Source of the DNA: Bigelowiella natans CCMP2755
Taxonomy: Eukaryota > Cercozoa > Chlorarachniophyceae
Assembly (NCBI GenBank): GCA_000320545.1
Contig: ADNK01003372.1
Coordinates: 1-64,000 of the forward strand
DNA length: 64,000 nt
Direction: 5' to 3'
Position 1 is the first letter of the stretch, and each line of letters begins with the position of its first letter. Position numbers and translations under genes: made by a program. This document shows positions 1 to 14,139 of this stretch, piece by piece. The notes under the pieces were generated by a model, which was given only the letters and a program-made list of their open reading frames with translations, was not told the DNA's origin and searched no databases.

Positions 1-823
1 GGGGGGGGGGGGGTTGGACGGCGGCTTGCATATACTCGCGATTTAAAGATCACTTCGCATGTACCGCTGAGTATATATTTGAGGATGGGAAGGTAAGAGG
101 GAGGGGGGGTTCTATACTCGCGCTCTCAAGCAAAATCCACATGTTCCGCTGAGGGTGAATTAATTTTTATGGAGAGACTTACAAAGCGCGCTTGTCGAGC
201 GCCTCCCCCCGCTCTGGCTCGATCCTATCCTCGCCATACGGCTTCGTCTACAGGGTGAAACTTTTCATCAGTCTCTAGTAAAACAACTCGGAGAAATCGA
301 TGGATGGAAAGATAAGGTTGGATAAAGTGGGAGGGATGTGAGCGTTGTTTGAGACGAACCCAGTAGGAGCTGGAGAAGTCCGGGAGGATGCACCAGAAGA
401 CGATGACGGGTTCATTTCTGATTATTCAAATGTATTCCATTGATGGAAGCTTCTTTGCCCTGCTTTTTGGGGGGGAGGGGGAATCCCAAAAATGATCACT
501 TTAACGCTTGTCTTTGGCTGCGACAATGACTGTCTCTTTGTAATAAAAAGAAGCGTTTTTGCCGAGCGACAAAACTTTTTGAAACTTAAATCTGAAACGC
601 CTCCAGTCATCGCACGAGTTTGTACTATATTTTGCACCTGAAACTACCACTAGAAGGAGCAGAAAGAAAAGAACGTTGTAGTTGTTTTACCCGATAAACA
701 CGAAAATTCATAAATGAATCAACTTTATACTGTTTATATCCTACCAGACTCTAATATCTCCGGAATCTTTCGTTGAAGTGAGCGGAAACCGACTTGTAAC
801 GGCAACACGCTCGAGTAGAGACA
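1..823. other. 5' edge of window, non-coding
   Basis: No exon could be supported here. The window opens with a run of 12 G, which may be an assembly edge. A short motif pair is repeated once with an 82-base offset: a segment at about 31-72 and a diverged copy at 113-153, both running from tatactcgcg to ccgctgag. The rest is probably the promoter and 5' UTR of the EF-hand gene that starts at 824. Confidence 0.5.
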
Positions 824-3800
824 ATGGGGGCAAAAGGGCTTACCTTGCCCAAAGCTCCCAAGGAGGTGCCCGAGAGTAATCAGTCGCTATTTGCCTGGCC
901 ACCCTCTCAGGTAGATAGCGAATTAGCGAGATTTTCAAGATATGTTGATGTCAGACCCACTTTGCTTTATCGATGATCAGTGTATGGGAATGATGGCGCA
1001 GTTCCCGCGAGTTCAGAAACATTTCGGATATGAGATGAGCAAGGATAATTTCATCAAGGTGGCTGTGTATGTGTTTGTACGTGTACATGTGTGTGTGTGT
1101 GTGTGTGTGTGTCTGTGCGTGTTTATCATAAAAATACGCCCAGAGTTGCTTCTCCGTGCATCCTTCAGTTGCTAAACGTGAATTCGGCCAAAGCTGATGA
1201 AATATGGAAAGCTTGGGGTGGCGATGCTGAGGTAGTATTAAACTTATAAGTTGCTATCTAAATCATGAACGCTGGTCGATCACATGCTGATACGCAACAT
1301 GGCTACGACGCCATTATTTCTCATGAAAATTATGTGATGCGTTCACGATACTTCTCGTTCTTCAGCTTGTTTCTGTCTGCGTCTGTTTGTCATCTTCCCT
1401 CCTAGTCATCATCCTGGGCATGAAGCATATAATTTTCCAAAAAAATCAAAACAAAAATAGGGACTGTGCACAGTGAATCTACTCGAGATATTTTCCGCTA
1501 TCATTCTGGCCAGTAGCTGCAAGATGAGAGAAAAAATCCAAGCTTTATTCAAGTTTTTCAAGATAAGAGCCGGGCCCGGAATGGTCTGTAATGTATTGTA
1601 CAGAAGAGTGCTTTATATGTTCTTTGTCGATCCTTTCATATCCACTTTATGAATCAGCATGTTCGTGAAAGGATGCAAACAGCGTTGAATAACACAGGGT
1701 CTTTCGGACTTCAAAATTTTGTTCAAAAACGCGATCACCGGATTCCATCGCTTTATTAGCATCGAATGCGAAAAAGGTAGCGATAAAGGTTGAGAGAAGA
1801 TTTCGTGAATCTGCGAGTGGTTCTGAGTTTTGATCAAGGAGAATCGACAAACTTGATTCCAAATCCCAGTTCAAAGATGAACGTGATGAACGTGTGGGGT
1901 TTTGATAACTTTCATGCAATACCTGTCTCCTTCTTCTTCCCGCACCCCTTCTTTTTCACGTCATATCTTCCACTTTCTCTCTCATGTCAACCAAAAAAGG
2001 TGAAATGATTTTGTACTATCACTGTGCAGACGATATGGAGCTGCTGCAATGGGGTGCAGCAGTTTTTTCGGAGGTTGCTCAGCCAAATTCAATGAAAGAG
2101 CTTTCGGTGCGTCATCAAGGCAGCAGAGAACATCAAGATAATTAGGAGATAACCTTGAACTCTTTAGAATGGAATTTTCCGTTTTATTCAAAGTTGAATC
2201 CAAGTTTCGTGTACTTCGATTACTTAATTTTACATACATATGCGCACCCCCCCTCCCCGCTCCCCCCCCTCTTCAGATAAGTAGAGGGAGATTTGAGAAA
2301 GTTATAAAAGATGACAAGGGTTTGTTTGAGTTATTCACTGCATACGGCACGACGGATGGCAAAATACTTCGAAAGGTGTTCGGATGGCCTGCATCATCTT
2401 ATAAGCATAATCACATGTTTAATGAAAAAATACGTCATTGGAAAGAGCTATATGTGAAGGGAATCACATATTTTTCTCTCAATACTTCTCAGAAACGATC
2501 CCGTGCTGAAGCAAAGACGTCAACAGTAAGAATTGCACATACAGAAACGTATTGTGATTCATTGCAATTGTACTCATAGCAAATTCGCACGTGCACCCAC
2601 TCACACGCATGCACACGTACATGCATACACATACGCACAGGAACATATTCATGTATCGATTCGAAAGTGCTAGGTATCTAAATTATAAAAACAACCTGAT
2701 GCTTCCTTATACACCGATGATAGTTTTACAACAGATCAAAAGTAGTCGTTCAGCTACCCCTACACCCTCGCTGCTCTCAATAATCATGCTCATTACAGAT
2801 ATTTGAAACTATAACCTCGCGTTTTTATTTTTTACTTGTGATAAAGGCCATTGATATCGACACCATTAAATCGGTTGGTGGGATGGGAAGCACTTCTGTT
2901 TGGGTATAGAAGAAACACAGGCTAGAGGAGGGGGGGAGGAATATGTACTAGTTTTTTACTCACTAATTACCATGAAATCACTAATTACCATGAAAGAGGG
3001 GGTTCGGGGAGAGAATTTGTGCTTTTTCCCACCTACATGTGTTCTAATGTCGCCTTGAAGATATGGATTCTATGGGGGTTAAGGAACTGGAGAAGAAGAA
3101 AATCATGTTGAATTAGAAAACGACGCTTCCAGCAACAAACACATTAGCGATCGATCAGCCTCAAATTCAGTGTGTTTGGTATTATTGTGTAGTGTGGACT
3201 TAAGCCTCGATCGCATCGATGGAACATGCCAAACAGAGATAGGGACAAGAAGCAAAACGTTTTCCCAAAGACGAATGACATAAACCAGTGGCCAAGGTTT
3301 CAGAAGAGATACGCTCACATACACACGCATCTATGTGTTAAGATATAATTTACCATCCGTGAAACCAAAATCTATCGTAAGTTTCACAGCTCACGTTCTC
3401 CTATGAGCGCTAGTAATAATGGCTGGATAATGACACTTGCAAAGGAAAGTGGGGCGATCCAATGTGATTTCTCGTGAAATCTCTAGCTGATTCTGAAATT
3501 GTTGGTTTGGTGTTCTTGTCGTCCTTCGCCTCCGCAGTCACCTCATAGGGCTTGCATTTAACATGTGGGAACTTCACTGCATGTGGCGCAGCGGGATGCT
3601 CAACGAGGACGACGCCTTTAAAGAGGAAGATGCGAAAAAGTTTGAAGTTAAGAGGGAGAGATCGTCCGTGATCATGAAACGGTAAGTATGCAGCAGCAGA
3701 TCTACGGAGTGGGATGAGAATGGCATGTGTAGAGTTATATATGAGAACCCATGGGAATTATGCATTTTCACTGATCAGGAATTTAGTAAGTAAGATGTGT

Positions 3801-3824
3801 ATAAATGTTTCTAAATACCCTCAC

Positions 3825-3865
<41 letters not shown>

Positions 3866-5033
3866 ATCCTTTAAAGGAAAAGGTGCCTGAAGCTCGTACG
3901 TAATCTAGGATTGAATATGATTGACATAAAGATTTTGCCGGGAACTCGCTTCAAAGAAACCGTGCAGCTCCTTTACCCGAATCTCACGTAAGTTGATGAA
4001 TGCCCCTCCCCCCCTTTATTTTTGGTAGAAGACGGGTGGATGGTATGATAGTTAAGGCGGTGATGGCAATTTCGAAAAAGAAGAGAAGCGTACGAGTAAA
4101 TAGGTGTAGGAGTTCATGATGATTATACAAAGGCATCTATGCCGCGTATAATCGCAGTGTTGGCAAATGCTATTTCTAAAAGTCGTTCTCTCGAGGTCTC
4201 AAGCGTTTCAAGAATTTAGTACAGCTGTGAATCGCTGACTTGCTCGCTGCACGATTGTGCACGATTATGATCTGCGGTGCGTTTCTGAATGGTATGTCAA
4301 AATGACGATGCATATATGCGCAACAGGGTCCACGAATGCAATAAACTGGTGCAATGCATGAACAACCACTACAATCTCTCCATCGACAAGGCGAAAATCG
4401 TCAGAATGCAAGATCTCTTCATAGAGGTTGCTCCCCCCCATTCTAACACCGACCTTAAAAGGGCAACTTGGAAGAAGATGTAGCAGCCCGATTATCATTC
4501 TGAAATAACGATGATTGTCCTTTTGATGGGAAAATAACCAATGATGTTTTGAGTACCGTGGGCGTTTTTCGTGGAAATATAGCGGAAGCATTTAGCATTA
4601 CCCCCGATCCGCCTCCATTTTTGCGAATGTTGTATCTTTTTTTGTGTATCAATTTGTGAGTGTGCGCGTTGACGCCTGTACGACTCGTTTTATGTCTAAG
4701 TTTGATTCCCATCTTCTTCTCACTAGGCCGATAGAGACTTCGACTGCATAGTGCAATTCCATGCGTTCTTGGATTTGCTGGAGCGTGACAACCTCATCGA
4801 CCCAATCTACACCGATTTCCTCTCGAAAAGGTAGTATTAGACGTCCCAGAGGGAAGAGGATAGGGAGAGGGATATAATGCTACCCTGTCCCTATGTTTGA
4901 GTCGTAAGAGGGGAGGATAACAGGCAGGGAATGAGGGGGAGAGAGAGGGAGAGAGAGACGTCCATAGATGTTGTGTCGGGAACCGGTAATTGTATAGAAT
5001 TAGGATTTTACACACAAAGAAATATGTTGTGAG

Positions 5034-5071
<38 letters not shown>

Positions 5072-5206
5072 TGATACCGTAAATGACACAACTCGAACGT
5101 ATCTTTTAGGACAGAATTGCTCCACCGTAAAGTTAGCTTTCCGGAGGTCCTCGAGATAGTGTTCGGGAAGACGCACATGTACAACATGCAGGTTATCGCC
5201 AGTATG

Positions 5207-5239
<33 letters not shown>

Positions 5240-5720
5240 ATTTATCACTGTAGAGACTAATAAAGAGTGCTTCCTTCCCTTGCTATTCGAATATATTAGC
5301 TATTCAAATCGTACATACGCCGTATAAGACCGTTGACAGCCAAGGAGTGGGAGAAGGCGCGAGGGTATGTTCAGAAGAATGCATGACACACATCTTTCAC
5401 CAAAAAGCAAAAAATATGGAAATCATAAGGCATTGAACATAAGGCACGCAAATACACCCTGCATCATGGCTTAGGATCGATACATCCCGATTCTACCTAA
5501 ATACACTTTTACGAAGTCGAGTAGTAGTAATACCTCTTCTAGGGCCTTTTCCAAAGAGGATGACACGGGACATTCACTGCACGCTTTGTATGCTCTTGTT
5601 GCTTTGGCAGTCTTTTCGATATGTACGATCGCGATAGCAGCGGCGAGATCGACCGTGAGGAGATGCAGGCTGTTTACAAGGATCTGAAGGACCACTCCAA
5701 GAAGGTGGCGGAAAGAGGAT

Positions 5721-5754
<34 letters not shown>

Positions 5755-6777
5755 CACACGCAGGTGTATTAGAATATCATGTGTGTGCGTTTGATAGAGC
5801 ATCTCTATGATGAATCGGGTTTAGGCTATAGACGAGATTTTTGACAAGATCGATTTGGATGGAAGCGGAGAGATCGACATAGATGAATTCGTCAACTTCT
5901 TCAGACTGGTAGTGGGGAACAAAACAATATATACATTATGTTTTTATGGGAACAAAACAATATACATTATGTTTTATGTATTATAATATAATATGTACCT
6001 GTGTGCATGTGCGCTTGCACGGCTGAGTTTCCTCCCTCTCCTTCTATCTCTCCTTCTGCAGCTACTAGACCGGAAAGATAGCGCGAGGGGGAGGGAAGAG
6101 CGCAAACAGCGTCGACTTTTATTCGAACAAATGGACATCGATCAACTCGAAGACCTCGCCTACTCGGTTAGTCTACCGGGAAATCACTCCCTGCTGATAT
6201 TGTTTCTGTATGCCGTTGTAGCGAATATCCACTGTCAGCGATTTGTTTCCCCCTCGCCATCTGTGCTTTATAGATAAACAAAGAGGATGAGTGTGGGTGG
6301 CATGTGCATAAAACACCTAGCATTCAGTGACGATGATAACTCTACTAATTCCCTCAGGCAAGGCTGATCGACGGCGAAACGAAGCTGAAGCACTTGCAGC
6401 GAGAACAGCTTATTAATCTCCTTACGGAGAACGTCAACATCCCAATCCCCGTCGTCAAGAGAAAGCGGGTGAGGAAGAATCCAATCTGTGCTTGCACATG
6501 GACAAATGTGTACACGATGGAATCTCTTTTGTAGAGCCCATATAGATGACCATGAATCCGTAGCAATGAAATTATTCGTCTCCGTTTTCCCCCGTCATTT
6601 TCATTCCCCTTCCTCATCTAACCATTTTTTCAAAAAATTAGGAAATGTTTGAAAATTTATCATGAATTCACATTTCTTTAGCCGAGTTTCAAGGAGGGGG
6701 ATGTGCACGACGACGATGATTCCGACAAGCTGGTTTTCGATGAATTGGAGGAGTTCATGCTGGGACAACTAGTGTGA
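824..6777 (+). CDS. Multi-exon EF-hand calcium-binding protein
   Basis: About 15-18 short exons on the + strand. The best supported are at 5611-5704, 5825-5908, 6062-6166, 6358-6468 and 6682-6777, with the stop at 6775-6777. Two adjacent exons each encode a canonical EF-hand loop, DRDSSGEIDREE and DLDGSGEIDIDE, with alternating acidic ligands and an invariant Gly and Ile, so Ca2+ binding by a paired EF-hand is well supported. Upstream helical exons (about 3541-3680, 3888-3988, 4290-4430, 4740-4832, 5108-5192, 5300-5367) are charged, and the C-terminus is acidic (DDDDSD). I recognise no family beyond the EF-hand pair. Exon joins after 4290 mostly agree in phase. The first exons (824-2550) are less certain: the ATG at 824 needs a short intron of about 56 nt to join the exon around 931-1059. 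A role as Ca2+ sensor or scaffold is inference. Confidence 0.72.
5036..5069. repeat. (TG)n microsatellite in intron
   Basis: Perfect dinucleotide run inside an intron of the EF-hand gene. Similar (TG)n, (AT)n and (AC)n runs lie in neighbouring introns at about 1088-1113, 3831-3859, 5215-5237 and 5725-5751, with (TC)n at 6788-6818 just after the stop codon. Confidence 0.95.
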
Positions 6778-6784
6778 AGCATCA

Positions 6785-6822
<38 letters not shown>

Positions 6823-7392
6823 CCTCCCCCCCCCACGCACACACGCAGACACACTGCTGGTGGGATACATGTGTATATTTTGATGTTCCATCTTTGAGCG
6901 CTTCGCCAATAATGCGCGTCGTCATTCATTATTGACAAGTCAGCTGCATTGTCATCATTATTGTCACAATCATCATCGCCGCCTTTACATATCATCGCAC
7001 GTCATCATCGCTCTTCAATAAACCAGTCGATGATTGGGCGAGCGCCCCAGCAATGCTTCGCTCTTTTTACAGTAAACACGACATCGCTCCGCGGAATGTA
7101 GCAATGACCATGATGTGTGTATGCGGGAGCATAAGCAGCTAGGCACTCTAGCACTACACTTGTGCCTTGCATGCTTTATAGCATCAACAAGTCGAAGGAC
7201 ACATCGATCTTTGTGTCTTATTTTATATGCAATAACATTGGCAATGAGATGCATGCATCGATACATAGTAACTGCATCAAAATCCACCGGTCGTTGGTGC
7301 ACGTTATTTTCTCGTTGAGCAATTCGATCAGCTCGGGATTTTGCGGCGGCGGTGTACACATACATTACAAGTTCCAATTTTGGAGATGATCA
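6778..7392. other. Convergent intergenic island 1
   Basis: Gap between the 3' ends of the EF-hand gene and RTF1. After a (TC)n tract, about 6880-7340 carries the microsatellite-poor, TGCA/GCATGC-rich sequence type seen in every convergent gap of this window. It shares a 14-mer (ggcactctagcact, 7142-7155) with the island near 61.59 kb. The ORFs here have no family resemblance and look like chance. Confidence 0.6.
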
Positions 7393-8485
7393 TCATTCAG
7401 CATGCTCCTCAACCCGGCCCGAGTACTGCTCCAAAGTCATTAGCTCGACATCTTTGTCAACTGTAATCATCGGCAAAGGTGGTGGTGGCCTCTGCCGCCT
7501 CACACGGTCGTCATGAACATTGATGTCAAGCTGAGAAGCAATGAAAAAGTTTGTTTATCATCATGTCGAGATGAGGTATTGAACGGAAACAAATTCCCCT
7601 TTTCCTATTTGAACATACATCACATCATAAAACTATTATTTTCTATTTATCTTGGACCTGTACGCCACAAACGAGCCTTTTCATCTCATGATAGTATTTG
7701 TCCTAAGAAAATAAGACTAATTGGAACTGAAGCATGAACAATGCTACCCAGCACTTAGAAATTTGTATTGCTTATACTAAATTCTAGTTCTTATTTTTAA
7801 ACTTGTAATGTTTGGTATTACCCCCTCCAGGTTGTTATAATTGTGAGAACCATTATCGACACTCTTTCTTGCAGACTTAACTTCTTTTTGAACTTCCTTT
7901 TGCTATAGATATCACGCATATACGCAGAAACAAAGGCTGCTTACAAAATATCACGTAGAAATAAAAAATGGGAGAAGTGGTAGTAGCAGTAGTAGTATAA
8001 TCTAATTCCTCCTCCATAATCATCGATTTCATATCATACCTCCTTCAGTAAGGAATCCATGAAACTAACTCTTTGCTTTTTCACTTTCTGTAGTAGTTAG
8101 GTACATCACTTCCCAATTACATTTATTAAGAAAAGAAGGGCGGTGAAGGTGTGTGATGAGAACTCAATGAGTTTTTAGTTATATAGAGTCACCAAACTGA
8201 CGATGATCGTAGAAAGTTAAAAATGAATACCTCGCCAGCTTGTTTCTTCTTGTTCTTTGTTGCATCATCATTCTTTTCTCTCTTCAACTATGATGATGAC
8301 AATGACAAAAGGAAAAAACGGATCATCATTCGACAAAAAATAAAAAGTAATATATATATCCCATTAAACAGCAGCCTTACAATAATAAATAAATATGACT
8401 ACTACCCTTTCTTCTTCTCGAGTTTCTTCAACCCCGCCGCTCAAAACCATTCCAGAAGAGGTTGTTTGACTGTTTATGGTTGTGG

Positions 8486-8527
<42 letters not shown>

Positions 8528-10522
8528 GCTGGAAGTTGGAAGGATTTAACAGAGATGTTGTTGTTGATGATGATGACGATGATGATGATGACTCTACGTC
8601 GAATATGCAATAATTGTATACATATTGTCCAGAGGGTTTGATGAAACAACACATAAATGGGAAATCTGTGATGAAATTTCACTTGGAAGTCATCACACAC
8701 TCTAAATGTAAAACACTTTAAATATAAAACACTTATAATAATGCAACATAGTATTATTACGTCCTAGTAAAGACATCTTCCTTCCTCTTCTTGTCAGAAG
8801 GATTCGCACGTTTCCTTTTTTTGGACATGTATAATATCTCTTTCCTGGCCGCATTCTCTTTCATCACTTTCTGCCTGATATTATGCAACCTACAACCAAT
8901 GCAACAATTGAATCAATGATGGCTCTGGTATGGTACTCAACCAGCTCATATAGTACCAAAACAACATCTCTCTAATGTACTGTATGTCGATAGCCAAGTT
9001 GTAATTGAGAAGAGAATATTCAAAATCCACCATTATTTATGATAATCTTAATACTACTAAATCAAAATCACAAAATCATAAGAAAAATATCGATGATGAG
9101 TGGCTCCGTCCCCCCTTTTTTTGATTTTTTAGCAGAAGAGACGAAAACAACAACAACAACAACAACAACAAGAACCATATTGGCCACGATGACACAACGG
9201 CATGGCAAATAACACTACACTACTTACTCCACGTGCGCACTGAAATTATAGTCTTTTTTTTCACGCTCCTCCTGCTCGAGCAGCCTTTCAAGCCTACGAC
9301 GGATAAGGAAGAAGAGAGGAAGAAGAAGGAGAAGAAGGAGAAGAAGAAGAAGAAGAAGAAGAAGAAGAAGAAGAAATACGACAATTATGATGATGTTTTC
9401 AATAATAACTGTACAATAATGAAATCAATATAGAACACAGCCAAAATCATCATCCTCTTCAGATTTCAGTAATGAATGAGAAGAAAAAAAGAAGCTCCCA
9501 AAATTAAAATGATCTAGAGACTGCTGAATATCACTAGTTAGACATAATACATGACCACCACACAGTTAATACTACTACTATTACTGCTACTACATTGTTC
9601 TCAAGTACCATAATCTAACATACAAAAACTGCACCACCACCACCACCACCACCACCACCACCACCATTTACCTTGCTTTTAGTTTTTCTATTTCTGGCTT
9701 ATCTTCCTCATCGTCTGGATCTAGCTCGCGTATCCTGTACTCTAGCTTTGCCTTTTGTTTTGTGAGGTTTGTGACGTATCCTAAATAATGGGTGATTGAT
9801 TGGGGAGGGAGATGGTGGGAAGGAGAAAAGCAAGGAAGAGAAAGTTGAGCCGTCGATGTAATTAGTGATCTGGGATTTCCTTTTCTTTCATCATCATCAT
9901 CATGATCTTGTTCTTTGGTTGCATGAGTAACTTTGTTCATCATCATCATCATCATCATCATTAACGTGACAGTAGGTATGTCGTTACCATCATTGTTGCT
10001 AAACCGGGTGGAGAATAATAACCGCACAGATCATCACTTATAACAATTGTTACAGCAGCAAACAATTTAGAACCTGCTTCTTCTCTTTCTTTGACCATCT
10101 GTGCCATAATCTGGGGGGTGATCTTGAAAGCTCTGCGGTATTTCTCTCTCTGTGCTCTCTCATAGGATAACTCCTCCACACACGGGATCTTCAAATCGCC
10201 TTTTCGCAACATCTATTTGTTGTTCATGTATCATGTAAAAGAAAATCAAAACATTTATTTTGTGTAACACTCATTTAGTTATTGACTGGCAAAGCCAACG
10301 CAATAGAAAACAATTATAGATCACATCAAGGCACATGAGCATGCGGGCACCTTGATCCAAAAGTCCATCTCATTTGAGGTAATGGACTTTGTTGACATTT
10401 GCGTGATTCGATATTCCATTTTGGCCTGTGAGAATACAAGTACATAGAATTTTAGTGGGATGACGATGATGATGATCTTTGAATGTCAGACCATCGATTA
10501 AAAAGTAATAGTCGCATACGTA

Positions 10523-10605
<83 letters not shown>

Positions 10606-13281
10606 CCCCATGATATTAATCACAGCTACAACTGAAGGGAGAAAGAACATGTGATCGAAGAATAGAAAAGAAAATCTAAGAAAACGGACCTTTCCAACAG
10701 AAAGTATAAGCTTATATTTAGTATATTCGCCATTGGGTAGCTGGTAAGGACTAGAAGGGGTAGTTCAATCCATTATTTGAAAACATGAAGAAACAATAAG
10801 AAACCCTTTATTTAAATCAGATGACTACCGTTGATTCAATAGGTGTAAAATTTGAAATGGAACGCACGCATAATCATACATGTGGCATTATAAATCGTCA
10901 TTTTTGTTACTTCTGAGACTTGGTGATCCCGCTAATCTGGGCCATTCTATATCTAGAATAAAAATATGAATTAGAGATAGATTTAATTTTATGAGAGGAA
11001 TCATCGGTGTAGCAATCAATTCTAAAAAGATGAACCAGTCTAGGCAGCACTAACTAATAAACCAAACCAAAGTTATAATGACTAATATTTATATGTAACC
11101 TCCCCCCTTCAATAACATTGGTGCTGCATGATAACGGGGTACTACATGAATGACTGGTGATCATCCGTTCTTTATAAAGTCAAATCATCCGTTCTTTTTA
11201 AAGTCAAACTTACATTGGCCTCCCTTCCTTGTTACCAACCAACACGCGCACAAACATACCTTGGATGTAGTCTAAAAAGGAATTTGTGCATCAGTATGGA
11301 CGATGAGCTTAAAAAAAGGCAAAAGGAGGGGAATGAAGTGATGATGACACCGAACAAACTGCTGGCAACTTAATCGCTTTCCCTTTCTTGCTTGCATGAG
11401 AAAATGATTAAATGTTTACATATTGTGCTTTACTGCATAACAAACAGTTGTCTTTCATGTTGCAATAGTTTGGAGCTCATAAGCATGAAAGATAACCATC
11501 ACCACCACCCCCACCACAACCCAGCCGTGTAATCTCTAGTGACATCATCATCATCACAACCATCACCTTTCATATAGGGTTTTTTGATCAGTTTTTCCAA
11601 CTCATTACGACGAATCTAAATCCAGCATACTATATTGAAGACCAAGTATCTTCAAATAAATAAATAACACATTGTGTCTACCGTGCAAGCTTTTACAGTT
11701 TTAAGATTTAATGGAGTCTCTGAGAACCATTTCTGCAAATTGAAAGAAAGATATTTGTCAGGGCTTCTAGAAGTATACTACGGCAATCTTTCAGTAACAA
11801 CCGTAGCCAACGACGAGAGAAAGTCTTTCCATAACACCTCTACCATACGATGGAAGAAAATACCTTCCTTTCCGAAACTACTTGTTCTTCTTCGATCTCA
11901 TCACCATACTCTTGATAATCATCCTCTTCTTCAACCTGTTAATGCAATTGTTGCTTCAAATATATGATGATGATGACATGGGTCTGCCGCCCCTTCTCTT
12001 AACATTTCTATTCTCATAATGCCAAATTATAATTATTTTCTCTCCTCTCTATGACTGCGAATAACTCCACCTACCTCTTCATCATGCTCTTCCTCCTCCT
12101 CCCTCTCGTCGGGCAATTCTTCATGGTCTTGTTCTGATGTATCACATTGTTGGCGTGCCATTGTGAAACCGACGAGAAGTATTACTTTTTACTAGGTTAC
12201 CTTCATAAGCCTCATCGATTTTCTTTTTTTTTTTAAGCTCATTCCTGAATAATAAGCAATGTGTTATCCCCACAGAATTTTAATTTTTGATTCAGCCGAA
12301 ATTATGATTTGAAATTATGTTTTGACAATCCTTACCTCTTTTTAATTTGCTCCAAAGCATATGCTTCCCTTTCCTGTTGTTGGGTCAAATGATCTCGTCG
12401 GGGCCTCTGCTTCCTAGCCTTTGATTGTCTTCTCTAAAGAAGAAGGGAAAGTGAAGTGGAAACCAGATTGGGATTAGCAATGCGTAGTAGTATCTATCTA
12501 TCTAATGATGCTGTCAGTAATATAGTGAAACAATCATTCTGATACATCATGTGACAACACGCAATTCACATGTGGTTGCCAACATACTCGAGCAGCTGCT
12601 TCTTTGCGCTCCTGTCTTCGCTTACGCTCCTCACGACGTTCATAAATTAACTCTAAGAAGTTTTGGCATCCAATATTTTTCAAATGAAGAGCAATGTGAG
12701 AAGTATTTTGTTAATCTAGAATATATTACCTTCCCTCCGAGCTTCCGGAAGTCTTAAGAGTTTCTCCCTTTCTTCACCCTAAGCAGTGTTTGTAGCAGTG
12801 TTTGTACTACTACCTCAGAGAAATCAAATTGTTACGCAACAAATAATCGTCGAGTGCATATTCCACATTTCATATTACCTTCCCCATGAAGTCTGCCCCC
12901 CATCCATCGCTCTCACTCATCTCAGATTCACTGAAAAAATAATGTCGATTGGTAAGATCAGAGAAAAATGTCCAGAATAGAATGAGCCATTCCTCCATCC
13001 TCCAAATAATGCGTATGATTTTACCTTTCTTCCTTTTTATCCTCTGAATCATCAGAAGTGTCGTCCTCGGACTCTCGACTCTTCCCCAAAAGATCACTGA
13101 CAACAAAGAGCATTGTCAAACAATTCTGTGAGGCACAACATAACGGCCACTATTTACTCGATCTCGTCGCCATCTTTATTCCTGCTCGACGATACCGGTA
13201 CATCCTAAAAAGAATCGTCAAATGAGTGATATTTGAAAAGTGAGTGTAGGTTTTGATCATTACATCTTCGGAACTAGACAT
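7393..13281 (-). CDS. RTF1: RTF1, RNA polymerase II-associated PAF1 complex subunit (Plus3 domain)
   Basis: RTF1 acts with the PAF1 complex on elongating RNA polymerase II; its Plus3 domain binds phosphorylated Spt5 and its HMD region stimulates H2B ubiquitination. The gene reads right to left in about 15-18 exons. The ATG is at 13281 (MSSSED), followed by an acidic N-terminus (about 13020-13190), basic coiled exons (12340-12740, including REKLLRLPEARRE) and acidic exons (11870-12170). The Plus3 domain follows: IRRNELEKLIK (near 11600), GMFVRVLVGNKEGRPM (near 11240), YRMAQISGITK (near 10940), LPNGEYTKYKLILS (near 10710) and an EMDFWIK block (near 10360), in the same order as human RTF1. C-terminal coiled exons (10200 to 7393) end in LEQYSGRVEEHAE. 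Domain order, spacing and strand agree throughout. Some small exon edges remain uncertain. Confidence 0.85.
9308..9375 (+). repeat. (GAA)n microsatellite in RTF1 intron
   Basis: Imperfect GAA/AAG triplet run directly beside an RTF1 exon. Other triplet and dinucleotide arrays in this gene's introns are (CAA)n at about 9148-9170, (CAC)n at 9632-9665, (CAT)n at 9938-9960, (AC)n at 10525-10556 and (AT)n at 10562-10600. Confidence 0.9.
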
Positions 13282-13427
13282 CGATCCTGTTCGTTATGCC
13301 AAATCAAGAGGTAGTTGACAGCAGTAAGGTCTTGACTAAAAGAGGGTGGTGTCCTCCTGTCCAGCTTCCCCGCACTTGTTGTCTACCAGAGCCGTACAAG
13401 GGACAAACCCTTTTTTTTTGGGATGAG

Positions 13428-13532
13428 AATGTGCGAACTACTACTAGATCTACTCCCTGGAGATTCTCCGAGATTTGGATAACAATGTGCGAACTACTAC
13501 TTGATCTACTCCCTGGAGATTCTCCGAGATTT
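13428..13532 (+). repeat. Two-copy tandem repeat, 56-base period
   Basis: A unit beginning aatgtgcgaactactact is present at 13428 and again at 13484, nearly identical over the whole period. It lies between the RTF1 start codon and the retroelement remnant, in the RTF1 promoter side. Confidence 0.9.
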
Positions 13533-13604
13533 TTAAGTTGCTCACTGACGGATGGACCCATCATTGGAACAGTTGATTCCTTTTGGTTTCACTAGATGGT
13601 CCTC

Positions 13605-13700
13605 ACTAAAGTTAGTTCGAGGCACTGCGTTTCGTACACTGCAAATGTCTTGTTACATTTTGGAAATGTAGTTCTTTGTCATTGTTCATTGTTCTGCTTC
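13605..13700 (+). repeat. Diverged direct repeat, copy A
   Basis: Segment running from tggtcctcact through gttcgaggcactgcgtttcg to the cattgttc motif. A second copy lies at about 14140-14235 with the same word order and roughly one change in eight bases, judged by eye. It suggests the retroelement remnant is built of degenerate duplicated units. Confidence 0.75.
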
Positions 13701-14139
13701 ATTGTTCATTGTTCTTCTAGGAAAAAGTGGTCATGCTTGTTTGAGCTTCTTGAACATCGGCTAGAATTTGCAATCTGCCTCCCTCTTCCTCGATTTGTCC
13801 TCTTTGCAATGCTGAAGTGGCTCAAAGTGTCAACCACCTCATCCATCATTGTGCTCACTTGAATGCTGCGAGAAACAAACCACTCTCGAGCACAAGAATG
13901 GCTCTGGGCCCAGCTTCTCCTGTCTGCTCCTCACCCTTTGATGCTTCTGACTCAGCCAAAACTGAAGTTGTTCTGGGTGCCCCCTCGGATGATCCGAACG
14001 TGGATCATCGTGCAGATGCAGCCTTTGGGGAGTTTTCACTTGGAGCAGATGCTTTGCGTCGCCGCCACATTGCTGCTAGTTGCATTGTTCCACAATGGCT
14101 GAATCACCAATTCAAAAGTGCTCTGCTGGTTTGGCAGTT

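Noticed and set aside
1-12. Run of G as a biological G-quadruplex
   Set aside because: It sits at the first base of the window and may be an assembly or trimming artefact; no evidence of function.
1613-1919. Overlapping minus-strand ORFs of 74 and 90 codons
   Set aside because: They lie over an exon-bearing part of the EF-hand gene and show no features; probable antisense shadows.
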